NCBI RefSeq assembly: GCF_014654615.1
Contig: NZ_BNBB01000010.1
Location: 154,211 to 218,210 of the forward strand
From: Streptosporangium violaceochromogenes
GTDB taxonomy: Bacteria > Actinomycetota > Actinomycetes > Streptosporangiales > Streptosporangiaceae
Direction: 5' to 3'
DNA: 64,000 bases
In this document: piece after piece, positions 9,070-18,835 of the stretch
Numbering within the stretch: the first letter of the stretch is position 1
Layout: each line of letters opens with the position of its first letter
Position numbers and translations under genes: made by a program
The notes under the pieces: generated by a model
The model's database searches: none
Seen by the model: the letters and a program-made list of their open reading frames with translations, nothing else
What the model was told of the DNA's origin: nothing

Positions 9070-10091
9070 TGAGCGGCGTGGAGGAGCGGAGCGAGATGCT
9101 CACCGAACGGACGGACCGCAAGCCACCGGGCGCCGGGGAGCGCCCGCGGCTCGCGGTCCGCGTCAAGCCGGCGCAGATGGCCGCGGGAGTCGCCGCCGTC
9201 CTGGCGTTCCCGCCCCTCGGCCTGGTGGCGGCCTGGGGTCTGTTCCGCGCCCACCGCCTCGGCCGGACCGACCCCTCGGCGGCGATCAAGCTGCGCAACA
9301 AGTCCGCGCGCCTGGCCATGCACTCCTTCGGGATCGGCGCGACGATCTACGCCCTGCTCTTCGTCTACGCGCTCCTCGCGACGAACGACTACGCGGTCTC
9401 CCGGGCGTTCCTGGACCTGGAGGTTCTCAAGAACACCCTGCCGATGGTCCTGGATGGTTTCGTCCTGAACATCCAGCTCTTCCTGACCGCGGAGGTGTTC
9501 ATCCTCCTGTGCGGGACGCTGCTGGCGATGCTGCGCACCCTGCCCGGACGTCCCGCGGCGCTCATCCGCTGGCTCACCGCGGCCTACATCGACGTGTTCC
9601 GCGGACTGCCGTCCATCGTCGTCATCCTGATCGTGGTCTACGGCCTCAAGCGGACCAACCTGCCCCTGGTCAACGACCTGTCGGACTTCTGGTACGTGGT
9701 CATCGCGCTGACCCTGCACTACAGCGCCTACACCGCCGAGGTGATCAAGGGCGGGACCGAGGCGGTCCACTGGAGCCAGACCGCGGCCTCCCGCTCGCTC
9801 GGCCTGTCACACGGGCAGACGATGCGGTTCGTGATCCTCCCCCAGGCCATGCGCAACATGTTCGCCCCGCTCCTCAACTACTTCATCGGCCTGCAGAAGG
9901 ACACGTCCTTGGTCACCGTCATCGGTCTTCTCGACGCCGTCAACCAGGCGAACATCCAGGCGATCAACCAGTCGAGCCTGAGCGCGTTCACCGCCGCGGC
10001 GCTCTGCTTCCTGGCGATCACGATCCCGCTGACGCGGCTGGCCGACTACCTCAGCGTGCGGCGCCGCCGCCGCGAGCTGGCGCGGGGGTGA
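9069..10091 (+). CDS. Amino-acid ABC transporter permease (HisM/GlnP type)
   Basis: A 340-residue integral membrane protein of the polar amino-acid uptake family. After a cytoplasmic N-terminus of about 35 residues come hydrophobic segments (AAGVAAVLAFPPLGLVAAWGL and others). The inner-membrane component signature (EAA loop) is at about residues 222-262: TAEVIKGGTEAV, ASRSLGLSHGQ, VILPQAMR. The ATG overlaps the stop of the binding-protein gene by one base (TGATG), showing translational coupling. It would form the channel, probably as a homodimer because no second permease gene is present. Confidence 0.9.
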   Translation: MSGVEERSEMLTERTDRKPPGAGERPRLAVRVKPAQMAAGVAAVLAFPPLGLVAAWGLFRAHRLGRTDPSAAIKLRNKSARLAMHSFGIGATIYALLFVYALLATNDYAVSRAFLDLEVLKNTLPMVLDGFVLNIQLFLTAEVFILLCGTLLAMLRTLPGRPAALIRWLTAAYIDVFRGLPSIVVILIVVYGLKRTNLPLVNDLSDFWYVVIALTLHYSAYTAEVIKGGTEAVHWSQTAASRSLGLSHGQTMRFVILPQAMRNMFAPLLNYFIGLQKDTSLVTVIGLLDAVNQANIQAINQSSLSAFTAAALCFLAITIPLTRLADYLSVRRRRRELARG

Positions 10092-10095
10092 CGCC

Positions 10096-10857
10096 GTGGC
10101 CTACGTGGAGATCCGCGACCTGTACAAGTCCTACGGCGGGACCCCCGTCCTGACCGGCCTGACGCTCGACATCGAGGAGCACGAGGTCGTCTGCCTCATC
10201 GGCCCCTCCGGCTGCGGCAAGTCGACGCTGCTGCGCTGCCTGAACGCCCTGGAGCCGATCGACGGGGGCCGCGTCCTCGTCGAGGGCCAGGACATCTGGG
10301 CCGACGACGGCGACACCGACCAGCTCCGGATGCGGGTGGGCATCGTCTTCCAGCAGTACAACCTGTTCCCGCACATGAACGTGCTGGACAACATCACCCT
10401 GGCCCCCCGCAGGGTGCTCGGGATGCGCCGCCGCGAGGCCGAGGCCGTCGCCCGGGAACTGCTGGCACGGGTCCGCCTGGAGGACAAGGCGGCCGAGCAC
10501 CCCGACCGGCTCTCCGGCGGCCAGCAGCAGCGCATCGCCATCGCCCGCGCGCTGGCGATGCAGCCCCGCGTGCTGCTGCTGGACGAGGTGACCTCGGCCC
10601 TCGACCCCGAGATCGTCGGCGAGGTGCTCGAACTGATCGGCGAGCTCGCCGCCGACGGCATGACGCTCGTCCTGGCGACGCACGAGATGAGCTTCGCCCG
10701 CGACGTCGCCGACCGGGTCGTCTTCCTGTCGGCGGGAAACGTCGTCGAGCAGGGGCCGCCCGAGCGGATCCTCACCGCCCCCGAGGACGAGCGGACCAGG
10801 CAGTTCCTGCACAGGGTCCTCGCGGCGAGACCGGGGGCCGTCACCGGCGGCCCGTGA
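10096..10857 (+). CDS. Amino-acid ABC transporter ATP-binding protein
   Basis: A 253-residue ABC ATPase of the polar amino-acid (HisP/GlnQ) type. Walker A GPSGCGKST is at residues 36-44, the Q-loop region QQYNLFPHMNVLDN follows, the signature LSGGQQQR starts at 139, and Walker B VLLLDE is at 159-164 with the catalytic Glu. The H-loop is in LATHEMSF. The GTG start lies 4 bases after the permease stop. It powers the transporter of the two preceding genes. Confidence 0.94.
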   Translation: MAYVEIRDLYKSYGGTPVLTGLTLDIEEHEVVCLIGPSGCGKSTLLRCLNALEPIDGGRVLVEGQDIWADDGDTDQLRMRVGIVFQQYNLFPHMNVLDNITLAPRRVLGMRRREAEAVARELLARVRLEDKAAEHPDRLSGGQQQRIAIARALAMQPRVLLLDEVTSALDPEIVGEVLELIGELAADGMTLVLATHEMSFARDVADRVVFLSAGNVVEQGPPERILTAPEDERTRQFLHRVLAARPGAVTGGP

Positions 10858-10958
10858 CCGGCGCCCCGTGAACGACCCGGCCGCATCGCCGCGCGGCCGT
10901 CAGCCGAAACAAGAACGCGATAGCCGGCCGCGCACGCGGCCGGCGGGAGGTCCTACCG

Positions 10959-12038
10959 GTGAAAGAGATAACCGTTGAGGCGCTGGAGCGGGCCATGGGC
11001 TCCCCGGAGGAGATCATCGTCTTCTCCGACCGGGACTCCGGCCTGCGGGGCGTCCTGTCGATCGACGCGACGAGGCACGGGCGCTCCCTTGGGGGCACCC
11101 GGGTGCAGGACTACCCCTCCGTCAGCGCGGCGATCATGGACATGACGGGGTTCTCCCGCGCCGTGAGCCTGAAGAGCGCCCTGGCCGGGGCCCAGTGCGG
11201 CGGCGGCAAGGGTGCGATCATCGGCGATCCCGCCACCGTCAAGACCAAGGAGCTGCTGCACGCCTTCGGCAGGTTCGTCCAGTCGCTCGGCGGCCGGTAC
11301 ATCCTCACCCCCGACTGGGGGATGAGCTCGGCCGACCTCGCGGTCGTGGCCGAGGAGTGCGCGTTCGTCACCGGTCTGGCCTCCGCCCACGGCGGAGCGG
11401 GAAGCCCCGAACCGCTCGTGGCGTACGGCGTGCTCGAAGGGCTGCGCGGCGCCTTCGAGGCGACCACGGAGGCGACCTCCGGCGGCGGCGACCTGACCGG
11501 CGTGCGCGTCGGCGTCGAGGGGCTGGCCATGTCGGGCCCCCACCTGATCGAGCTGCTGGTGGCCGAGGGCGCGGTCGTCACCGCGATGGACCCCTCCGAG
11601 GAACTGCGCCGCGCGACGGCCGAGCGCTTCCCCGGCGTCACCGTGGTCGACTCCCTGCGACGGCTCCAGGAGACCGAGCTGGACGCCTACTGCCCGTGCG
11701 CCGGCTCCGGGACGCTCACCGAGGAGTTCGCCTCCGCCGGCCGCGTCCGGGTGGTCTGCGGCGCGGCCAACGGCCAGCTCGCGAGCCCCGGCGTGGAGAC
11801 GGCGTTCACCCGGCGGGACATCGCCTACGTGCCGGAGTTCGCGGCCAACGGCGGCGGGGTCGTGCACTGCCTGGAGGAGCGGCTGGGCTACGACGCCGAG
11901 CGGGCCCGCGCCACGGTGGCGACCTACCGGGACACCGTGCGGACGATTCTCCGTACGGCGGTGGAGGAGGGACGGCCCGCGACCGAGGTCGCGGTGGAAC
12001 TGGCGGAACGGCGGCTGAAGGGCGAGGCGGGCGCATGA
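10959..12038 (+). CDS. Glu/Leu/Phe/Val-type amino-acid dehydrogenase
   Basis: A 359-residue NAD-dependent L-amino-acid dehydrogenase, closest in pattern to leucine/valine dehydrogenases; it converts an L-amino acid to the 2-oxo acid plus ammonium. The catalytic lysine is in CGGGKGAIIGDP (Lys84), and the family's catalytic aspartate is Asp119 in RYILTPDWGMS. The C-terminal half is a Rossmann domain starting near GVRVGVEGLAMSG. The nucleotide loop and substrate region differ from the usual TAEDVGT (here TPDWGMS), so substrate specificity may differ from leucine. It lies 101 bases after the transporter genes and is coupled by ATGA to the next gene. Confidence 0.83.
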   Translation: MKEITVEALERAMGSPEEIIVFSDRDSGLRGVLSIDATRHGRSLGGTRVQDYPSVSAAIMDMTGFSRAVSLKSALAGAQCGGGKGAIIGDPATVKTKELLHAFGRFVQSLGGRYILTPDWGMSSADLAVVAEECAFVTGLASAHGGAGSPEPLVAYGVLEGLRGAFEATTEATSGGGDLTGVRVGVEGLAMSGPHLIELLVAEGAVVTAMDPSEELRRATAERFPGVTVVDSLRRLQETELDAYCPCAGSGTLTEEFASAGRVRVVCGAANGQLASPGVETAFTRRDIAYVPEFAANGGGVVHCLEERLGYDAERARATVATYRDTVRTILRTAVEEGRPATEVAVELAERRLKGEAGA

Positions 12039-12883
12039 CCACTCTGATCACGGGAGCGACGGGCAAGGTCGGGCGCCACGTCGTGGCGCGGATGGCCGAG
12101 GCGAAAGAGCCGTTCCGCGCCGCGTGCCGTACCCCCTCGGGAATCGCCGCCGACGCCGCCCCCTTCGACTGGCTGGACAGCGGCACGTGGCGGCCGGCCC
12201 TCGCGGGCGTCACCCGGCTGTGGATCGTTCCACAGGCCAAGGGGCTGTACGACGTGTCGGAGCAGGTCATCGACTTCCTGCGGCTGGCGGCCGAGGTGTG
12301 CGCCGTCGACCGGGTGGGACTGCTGTCGGTGAAGAACGCCGAGCAGCTCAACGACGACCTGCCCGCGCTGCGCATCGAGCGCGCGCTGGACGAGCTCGGG
12401 CTCCCCTGGTTCTCGCTCCGGCCGACATGGTTCTTCCAGAACTTCACGGTGGGGATGTTCGCGCGCTCGATCGCGCGGGAGGGCGAGATCTGGGCCCCGG
12501 CGGGCGGCGGCCGGATCGGGTTCGTCGACGCCCGGGACATCGCCGCCTGCGTGGTGCGCGCCGTCTCCGGCGAGCCCCCCGCGCGCCGTTCGTACACGCT
12601 GACCGGCGGGGAGTCCCTCACCTTCGCCGAGGCCGCCGAGACGCTCTCCCGGGTGAGCGGGCGGCCCGTCCGCCACGCCGACGTCTCCGACGAGGTCATG
12701 GAGGAGTACCTGAGCGGGCTCGGCCTGCCCCCCGCGCACGTCTCCGCCCTGCTGAACCACTTCGCGAGGATCAGGGCGGACCTGGCCGGAGAGCTGACCG
12801 GGGACGTCGAGGAGCTCACCGGCCGCCCCCCGATCACCCTGGCGCGCTTCGCCGCCGACGAGTTCACGCCCGGGAGCGCCTGA
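12035..12883 (+). CDS. NmrA-like NAD(P)-binding protein
   Basis: A 282-residue atypical short-chain dehydrogenase fold protein of the NmrA/HSCARG type. The N-terminus has TLITGATGKVGRHV, the dinucleotide-binding glycine motif. The middle has VDRVGLLSVKNAEQ instead of a clear YxxxK catalytic pair, and LPWFSLRPTWFFQNF and YTLTGGESLTFAEAAETL are typical of NmrA-family proteins. The ATG lies in an ATGA overlap with the dehydrogenase stop. Members act either as reductases or as redox-sensing regulators; which applies here is unclear. Its place inside a catabolic operon suggests an accessory reductase or a sensor of NAD(P)H balance. Confidence 0.75.
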   Translation: MTTLITGATGKVGRHVVARMAEAKEPFRAACRTPSGIAADAAPFDWLDSGTWRPALAGVTRLWIVPQAKGLYDVSEQVIDFLRLAAEVCAVDRVGLLSVKNAEQLNDDLPALRIERALDELGLPWFSLRPTWFFQNFTVGMFARSIAREGEIWAPAGGGRIGFVDARDIAACVVRAVSGEPPARRSYTLTGGESLTFAEAAETLSRVSGRPVRHADVSDEVMEEYLSGLGLPPAHVSALLNHFARIRADLAGELTGDVEELTGRPPITLARFAADEFTPGSA

Positions 12884-12884
12884 C

Positions 12885-14588
12885 ATGGCCCTCCACACCG
12901 GCGGCCGGGTCCTGGTGGAGGCGCTGGCCGCGCACGGCGTCGACACGGTCTTCGGCATCCCCGGAACGCACAACCTGGCGATCTACGCGGCGCTGGCCGA
13001 GACCGGCGTCCGGCACGTCCTGCTCCGGCACGAGCAGGGCGTCGGGTTCGCCGCCGACGGCTACGCCCGTGTCAGCGGACGGCCCGGCGTCTGCGTGACG
13101 ACGACGGGCCCCGGTCTGCTCAACGCCGCCACCGCCCTCGCCCAGTCCTACTCCGACTCGGTTCCGGTGCTGGTCATCGCGCCGGGCATGCCGATCGGAC
13201 ACCCCGCGGCGGGCAACGGCGAGCTGCACGAGACGAAGAACCAGTCCGCGGCGCTGGAGGCGATCGTCGCCCACAGCCACCGGGTCGGGAGCATCGCCGA
13301 GATCCCCGTCGCCGTCGCCCGCGCCTTCGCCGCGATGCGCTCGGGACGGCCCCGGCCGGTGTACATCGAGATCCCGCTGGACCTGCTGGAGGCGACCGGT
13401 GAGGCGGCCCCCGTCGCGCCGCTGACGGCCGGCCCGCCGGTCCCGCCCGCCGCCGAACTGGACCGCGCCGCCGGCCTGCTGCGCGCGGCGCGGGCCCCCG
13501 GCATCGTGGCCGGGGGCGGGGCGAACCGTGCCGCGGGGGCGCTGCGGGCGATCGCCGAACGGCTGGGCGCCCCCGTCGTCACCTCGATGAACGGCAAGGG
13601 CGTGCTGCCCGACGACCACCCGCTGGCCCTCGGCGCCGGTCTGGCCCACGCGCCGGTCCGCGACTTCCTCGGCTCCTGCGACCTGCTGCTCGCGGTCGGG
13701 ACCGAGCTGGCCCCCTCCGACATGTGGTACGGCGGCGTGCCCGCCGACGTGCCCGTGGTGCGCGTCGACGTCGACCCCGTCCAGCTCGTCACCAACGCCC
13801 GGCCCGCCGTGGCCGTGCTCGGCGACGCGGGCGAGGCGCTGGCCGGGCTGCTCGACCGCCTCGGCCCCCCGGACGAGGCGGCCGGGCCGTCCGGGCCGTC
13901 CGGGCCGTCCCACGAAGACACCGGGGACATCAGGGGCGCCGGGAATGCCGGAGCCGCCGACGACAGGGCCGGCGCGCGGGACGGCCACACGCGGGCGGCC
14001 CACTGGCGCGGCCTGCTGCGGGCGGACGCCCGCGAGCGCGGCGGCCCCTGGCTCTGGATCGTCGAGGCGCTGCAGCGGACGCTGGGACGCGACGGCGTAC
14101 TCGCCGGCGACAGCACCATGGCCTGCTACTACGGGGCGCTCGGCAACCTCCGCGGCCACACCCCGGCCGGCTACCTCTACCCCACGGGGTTCGGCACGCT
14201 CGGTTACGGGCTGCCCGCCGCCGTCGGGGCGTCCGTCGCGGCACCGGAGCGGCCCGTCGTCGTGCTGGAGGGCGACGGCGGGTTCATGTTCACCGCGACC
14301 GAACTGGCCGCCGCGGCGGCCCTCGGCCTGCCGCTCCCGGTGGTCGTCGTGGACAACGGCGGGTACGGCGAGATCCGCCGCCAGATGGAGGCCAGGGGCG
14401 ACACGGTGCAGGCCGTGGACCTGCCCCCGGTCGACCTGGCCGGGCTCGCCAGGAGCATGGGCTGCCACGCGCACGTCATGACGGAGGTGTCGGTGCCGGA
14501 GCTGACCCACCTGCTGGGCGAGGCCCTCAAGGCGGACCGCCCGACGGTGATCGTCGTCCCGGAGGAGCGGGTGGAGGAGGCGCGATGA
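12885..14588 (+). CDS. Thiamine-diphosphate-dependent 2-oxo acid decarboxylase, acetolactate-synthase-like
   Basis: A 567-residue ThDP enzyme. The activating glutamate is Glu50 in LLRHEQG, and the ThDP/Mg motif runs from GDGG at residue 463 to Asn491 in DNGGYGE. The segment GELHETKNQ with HSHRV and RPRPVYIEIPLDLL recalls 2-oxo acid decarboxylases of the 5-guanidino-2-oxopentanoate (AruI) type more than true acetolactate synthase. An unusual insertion at about residues 326-370 is Gly/Asp/Ala-rich and contains three GPS repeats encoded by tandem GGGCCGTCC. It lies one base after the NmrA-like gene and is coupled to the aldehyde dehydrogenase. The inferred job is to decarboxylate the 2-oxo acid made two genes upstream. 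Confidence 0.82.
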   Translation: MALHTGGRVLVEALAAHGVDTVFGIPGTHNLAIYAALAETGVRHVLLRHEQGVGFAADGYARVSGRPGVCVTTTGPGLLNAATALAQSYSDSVPVLVIAPGMPIGHPAAGNGELHETKNQSAALEAIVAHSHRVGSIAEIPVAVARAFAAMRSGRPRPVYIEIPLDLLEATGEAAPVAPLTAGPPVPPAAELDRAAGLLRAARAPGIVAGGGANRAAGALRAIAERLGAPVVTSMNGKGVLPDDHPLALGAGLAHAPVRDFLGSCDLLLAVGTELAPSDMWYGGVPADVPVVRVDVDPVQLVTNARPAVAVLGDAGEALAGLLDRLGPPDEAAGPSGPSGPSHEDTGDIRGAGNAGAADDRAGARDGHTRAAHWRGLLRADARERGGPWLWIVEALQRTLGRDGVLAGDSTMACYYGALGNLRGHTPAGYLYPTGFGTLGYGLPAAVGASVAAPERPVVVLEGDGGFMFTATELAAAAALGLPLPVVVVDNGGYGEIRRQMEARGDTVQAVDLPPVDLAGLARSMGCHAHVMTEVSVPELTHLLGEALKADRPTVIVVPEERVEEAR

Positions 14589-16015
14589 GCGGGACGAGCG
14601 GGGTGTGGGACCGCGGCGAGCACTTCATCGACGGTGACTGGCACGCGCCCGAGGGGGGCGAGCTGATCGCCGTCGAGAACCCCGCCACCGCCGAACCGAT
14701 CGGCTCGGCGCCGAGAGGCGGCCGGGCGGAGGTCGATCTCGCGGTCGCGGCGGCCTCCCGCGCCTGGCCCGCCTGGGCGGCGACCTCCCCCGAGGAGCGG
14801 GCGCGGGCGCTGGAGGCGCTGCGCGACGCGCTGGGCGCCCGGGAGAAGGAGCTGGTCGACCTCACGGTGGCCGAGCTCGGGGCTCCCGTCACCTTCGCCC
14901 GGAAGGTGCACGTGCCGCTGGCCCTGGGCGACCTGGACGCCTTCGCCAAGGACGTGCGGGCCTTCCCGTTCGAGGAGCGGATCGGCACCTCCCTGGTGCT
15001 CAGGGAGCCGGCCGGCGTCGCCGGGTGTGTCACACCGTGGAACTACCCCCTCCACCAGATGGCGGCCAAGGTGGGCGCCGCGCTCGCGGCCGGCTGCACC
15101 GTCGTGCTGAAACCCGCCGAGCTCACCCCCCTGGCCGCCTACGCCCTCGCCGAGGCCGCTCTCGACGCGGGGCTGCCGCCGGGCACGCTCAACGTGGTCT
15201 TCGGCGGCGGGCAGGTCGTCGGAGACGCGCTGACCAGGAATCCCGGCGTCGACGTGATCTCCTTCACCGGCTCGACCGCCGTGGGCACCTCGGTGGCCGG
15301 GGCCGCCGCCCAGGACGTCCGGCGGTGCCTGCTCGAACTGGGCGGCAAGTCCGCCTCGGTGGCGCTCCCCGACGCCGACCTTGAGGCGGCGATCAGGTGG
15401 ACCGTACGGTCGGCCACCGTCAACAGCGGCCAGACCTGCAGCGCCTGCACCCGGCTGGTCGTGCCGCGCGCGCACTACGCGGACGCGGTGACCTACGCCG
15501 GCGAGCTGGCCGCCGGCCTGCGCGTCGGCGACCCGCTCGATCCTGCCGTCGATCTGGGGCCCGTGATCTCCGCCCGCCAGCGGAAGACCGTCCTCGGGTT
15601 CGTCGAACGGGCCGTCGCGGACGGAGCCCGGGTGGAGCCGGGCGGAAACGGGGACCTGCCCGAGCGGGGCCACTACGTCCGGCCCGCCGTCGTGTCCGGC
15701 ACCCACCCCTACGCGGAGATCGCCCAGGAGGAGGTCTTCGGCCCGGTGCTGGTCGTCCTCGCCTACGACGACGAGGACGAGGCCGCGGCCATCGCCGACT
15801 CCACCAGATACGGCCTGAGCGGCGCCGTGTGGTCGGCCGACCCCGGCCGCGCCACGGCGTTCGCCCGGCGGCTGCGCACCGGCCAGGTGGACGTCAACGG
15901 GGGACGGTGGAACTTCTCGGCCCCGTTCGGCGGCTACAAGCAGTCCGGGACGGGCCGCGAACTCGGCCCCCACGGCATCGCCGACTTCTGCGAGACCAAG
16001 TCCCTCCAGTTCTAG
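14585..16015 (+). CDS. NAD(P)-dependent aldehyde dehydrogenase
   Basis: A 476-residue aldehyde dehydrogenase superfamily member. The catalytic pair is present with normal spacing: Glu251 in LELGGKS and Cys285 in NSGQTCSACTRL. The Asn of the oxyanion site is in TPWNYPL. The C-terminus has EEVFGPVL and PFGGYKQSG. The ATG overlaps the stop of the decarboxylase gene (ATGA). As last gene of the operon it would oxidise the aldehyde released by the ThDP enzyme to the carboxylic acid, completing an oxidative, Ehrlich-like route. The substrate is not determined. Confidence 0.9.
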   Translation: MSGTSGVWDRGEHFIDGDWHAPEGGELIAVENPATAEPIGSAPRGGRAEVDLAVAAASRAWPAWAATSPEERARALEALRDALGAREKELVDLTVAELGAPVTFARKVHVPLALGDLDAFAKDVRAFPFEERIGTSLVLREPAGVAGCVTPWNYPLHQMAAKVGAALAAGCTVVLKPAELTPLAAYALAEAALDAGLPPGTLNVVFGGGQVVGDALTRNPGVDVISFTGSTAVGTSVAGAAAQDVRRCLLELGGKSASVALPDADLEAAIRWTVRSATVNSGQTCSACTRLVVPRAHYADAVTYAGELAAGLRVGDPLDPAVDLGPVISARQRKTVLGFVERAVADGARVEPGGNGDLPERGHYVRPAVVSGTHPYAEIAQEEVFGPVLVVLAYDDEDEAAAIADSTRYGLSGAVWSADPGRATAFARRLRTGQVDVNGGRWNFSAPFGGYKQSGTGRELGPHGIADFCETKSLQF

Positions 16016-16044
16016 GCACGTCCCTCCGATTCGGGTCCGGCGGC

Positions 16045-16072
16045 CCCTTCCCGCCGGGCCCGGCCGGGAGGG
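16045..16072 (+). terminator. Stem-loop after the amino-acid catabolic operon
   Basis: CCCT/CCCG pairs with CGGG/AGGG with one bulged T, enclosing a second palindrome CCGGGCCCGG. It begins 29 bases after the aldehyde dehydrogenase stop. No T run follows. Confidence 0.4.
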
Positions 16073-16131
16073 ATGCCGCTAAACGATCTACCAGCCTGGC
16101 GCCAACTGGCAGCAGGTGCCGTCGGCGGCGC

Positions 16132-17001
16132 CTATCGAGCGCGGAGCCGGCGTGCCAGCCATCGCAGTGACGACAGACCGAGCCCCCTCATCATGGCGAT
16201 GATGTTCGGGTCGGCTTCGGGACCGGTGAAACACACCGCCGCCAGCAGAAACCCCGCGTGCGCCGACAACCGGACGTCGATGTGGGCCGGGTCGACCCCG
16301 GCGGTGAGGGGAAGGGAGTCCAGGATCGGCTGAGGGTCCGTACCGCAGAGCGCGGCGCTCACCAGCAGGGTGACGACGTCGGCGTGTTCCGCGCCGACCC
16401 AGGCGTGCGGCCAGTCGACGAAGAACACACGGTCCCCGGCGAGCAGGACGTTGAACGGGTACAGGTCGCCGTGAAGCACGGTCTCACCGCTCACGGCCTC
16501 CTCCACCCGCCGCTCCAGGGCGCCGAGCAGATCCAGGTTCTCGTGGGCCCACGGCGCCGTCTCGGCCAGCCTCCTTTGCGCCTCCGGGTCGTCGATCACG
16601 TGTTTCCAGCCGCCGAGGCGGGGAGAGCCACGGCCGGTTCTCAGGTCCGGCGCGGGCGTCATCAGCCGGGCCAGGTCCGTCGCCGCCGCCAGCACCCGCT
16701 CAAGCTCGTCCGGCCGCCACGGCTGGGCCGGCAGGTGCCCTTCGATGTCCTCGAACGCCAAGGCCACCCAGTCGCCGTCGTCATGGGCGTCCAGGAGTCT
16801 CGGCACCGGAAGCCCGTCCGGCATGCCGCCCGCGACCACCCGCTCCCGCCGATGGAACTCCCCGGCCCACGGGGAGATTCTGGAACTGGCGGCCTTCAGG
16901 AAGACTCCGCGGCCGTTGTCCAGTGACAGTCGCGCCGCCGATCCAACCGACGCCTTCCGCGGCAACCGCACCGACTTCCGAATCAAGGAGCCGTTGCTCA
17001 C
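16132..17001 (-). CDS. APH-type phosphotransferase, 5'-truncated
   Basis: A reading frame of 289 codons whose body is an aminoglycoside/choline kinase-like phosphotransferase. The catalytic loop HGDLYPFNVLL and metal motif FVDWPHAW are intact, and the lysine in GVFLKAASS matches the ATP-binding Lys. Relatives usually have 30-40 residues of helix and glycine-rich loop before this point. Here the first ~17 codons (GTG start at 17001) are simply the antisense of the DUF234 ATPase remnant on the plus strand, so the natural 5' end has been lost and replaced. It may be non-functional, or expressed with a foreign N-terminus. I found no ribosome site at the GTG. Confidence 0.65.
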   Translation of the reverse strand: MSNGSLIRKSVRLPRKASVGSAARLSLDNGRGVFLKAASSRISPWAGEFHRRERVVAGGMPDGLPVPRLLDAHDDGDWVALAFEDIEGHLPAQPWRPDELERVLAAATDLARLMTPAPDLRTGRGSPRLGGWKHVIDDPEAQRRLAETAPWAHENLDLLGALERRVEEAVSGETVLHGDLYPFNVLLAGDRVFFVDWPHAWVGAEHADVVTLLVSAALCGTDPQPILDSLPLTAGVDPAHIDVRLSAHAGFLLAAVCFTGPEADPNIIAMMRGLGLSSLRWLARRLRAR

Positions 17002-17496
17002 CTTCTACCACGCGATGATGCGCCCCTTCTGGCCACAGCTCATGCGCGCCACCGCCACCGGCCGGATCTGGCGGCGCGCTCAGCGGAGATTCACCGGAAA
17101 CGTGCTGGGGCCGCACTTCGAGCGGCTGTGCCGCGACTGGACGCTCCATGTCGCCGAAGACCGTTTCGGAGACTGGCCCTCCCGGGTGACGGCGGGCACC
17201 GTCAACGATCCGGCGAACAGGACGACCCACGAGGTGGACGTGGCGGCCGTGGGACACACCGATGACGGCAGGCCTCCGCTTCTCGCGATCGGCGAGGCCA
17301 CATGGGGGAGACCATGGGGGCCGGCCACCTTGACCGCCTCCGGCGCATCCGCGGTCTCGTCGCCCGCAACGACAAATACGACACCTCACGCACCCGCCTG
17401 GTGTGCTATTCGGGGTCGGGGTTCACCGAGGAACTTCTCCGGCTGGGCGAACGGGACGAGGTCGAACTGGTAGGGGTCGGCGATCTGTACGGCTGA
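16950..17496 (+). pseudogene. Frameshifted 3' remnant of a DUF234-type ATPase gene
   Basis: The plus strand encodes FRGNRTDFRIKEPLLTFYHA, then RRFTGNVLGPHFERLCRDW and an IGEATWG segment, the DUF234 domain usually found at the C-terminus of archaeal/bacterial AAA-type (ATPase_2) proteins. At the run of five G at 17304-17308 the homology jumps to the +1 frame and continues as HLDRLRRIRGLVARND, then SGSGFTEELL, to a normal end at 17496. One missing G explains the shift. The P-loop domain is absent: upstream of about 16945 the DNA belongs to the phosphotransferase gene on the other strand. Confidence 0.75.
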
Positions 17497-17583
17497 GGCC
17501 GGTTGGAGCGGCGGCGGATGTGAGGGGGTCCGGTGCGAGGTCGCGGTCGCCGCACCGGCCCCCCTCTCCCGCGAGACCCTCCG

Positions 17584-17617
17584 GGTGCCCGCCCCCGCAG
17601 GGAGGGGGGCGGGCACC
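17584..17617 (-). terminator. Strong terminator of the acyl-CoA dehydrogenase operon
   Basis: A perfect 13-bp stem, GGTGCCCGCCCCC against GGGGGCGGGCACC, with an 8-base loop. It starts 6 bases beyond the stop codon of the minus-strand acyl-CoA dehydrogenase gene and could also stop transcription from the left. Confidence 0.75.
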
Positions 17618-17622
17618 GGCGG

Positions 17623-18831
<1,209 letters not shown>

Positions 18832-18835
18832 CGGG

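Noticed and set aside
12885..14588. Assignment as biosynthetic acetolactate synthase (ilvB)
   Set aside because: No small-subunit or ketol-acid reductoisomerase gene nearby, and the sequence and neighbours fit a 2-oxo acid decarboxylase better.
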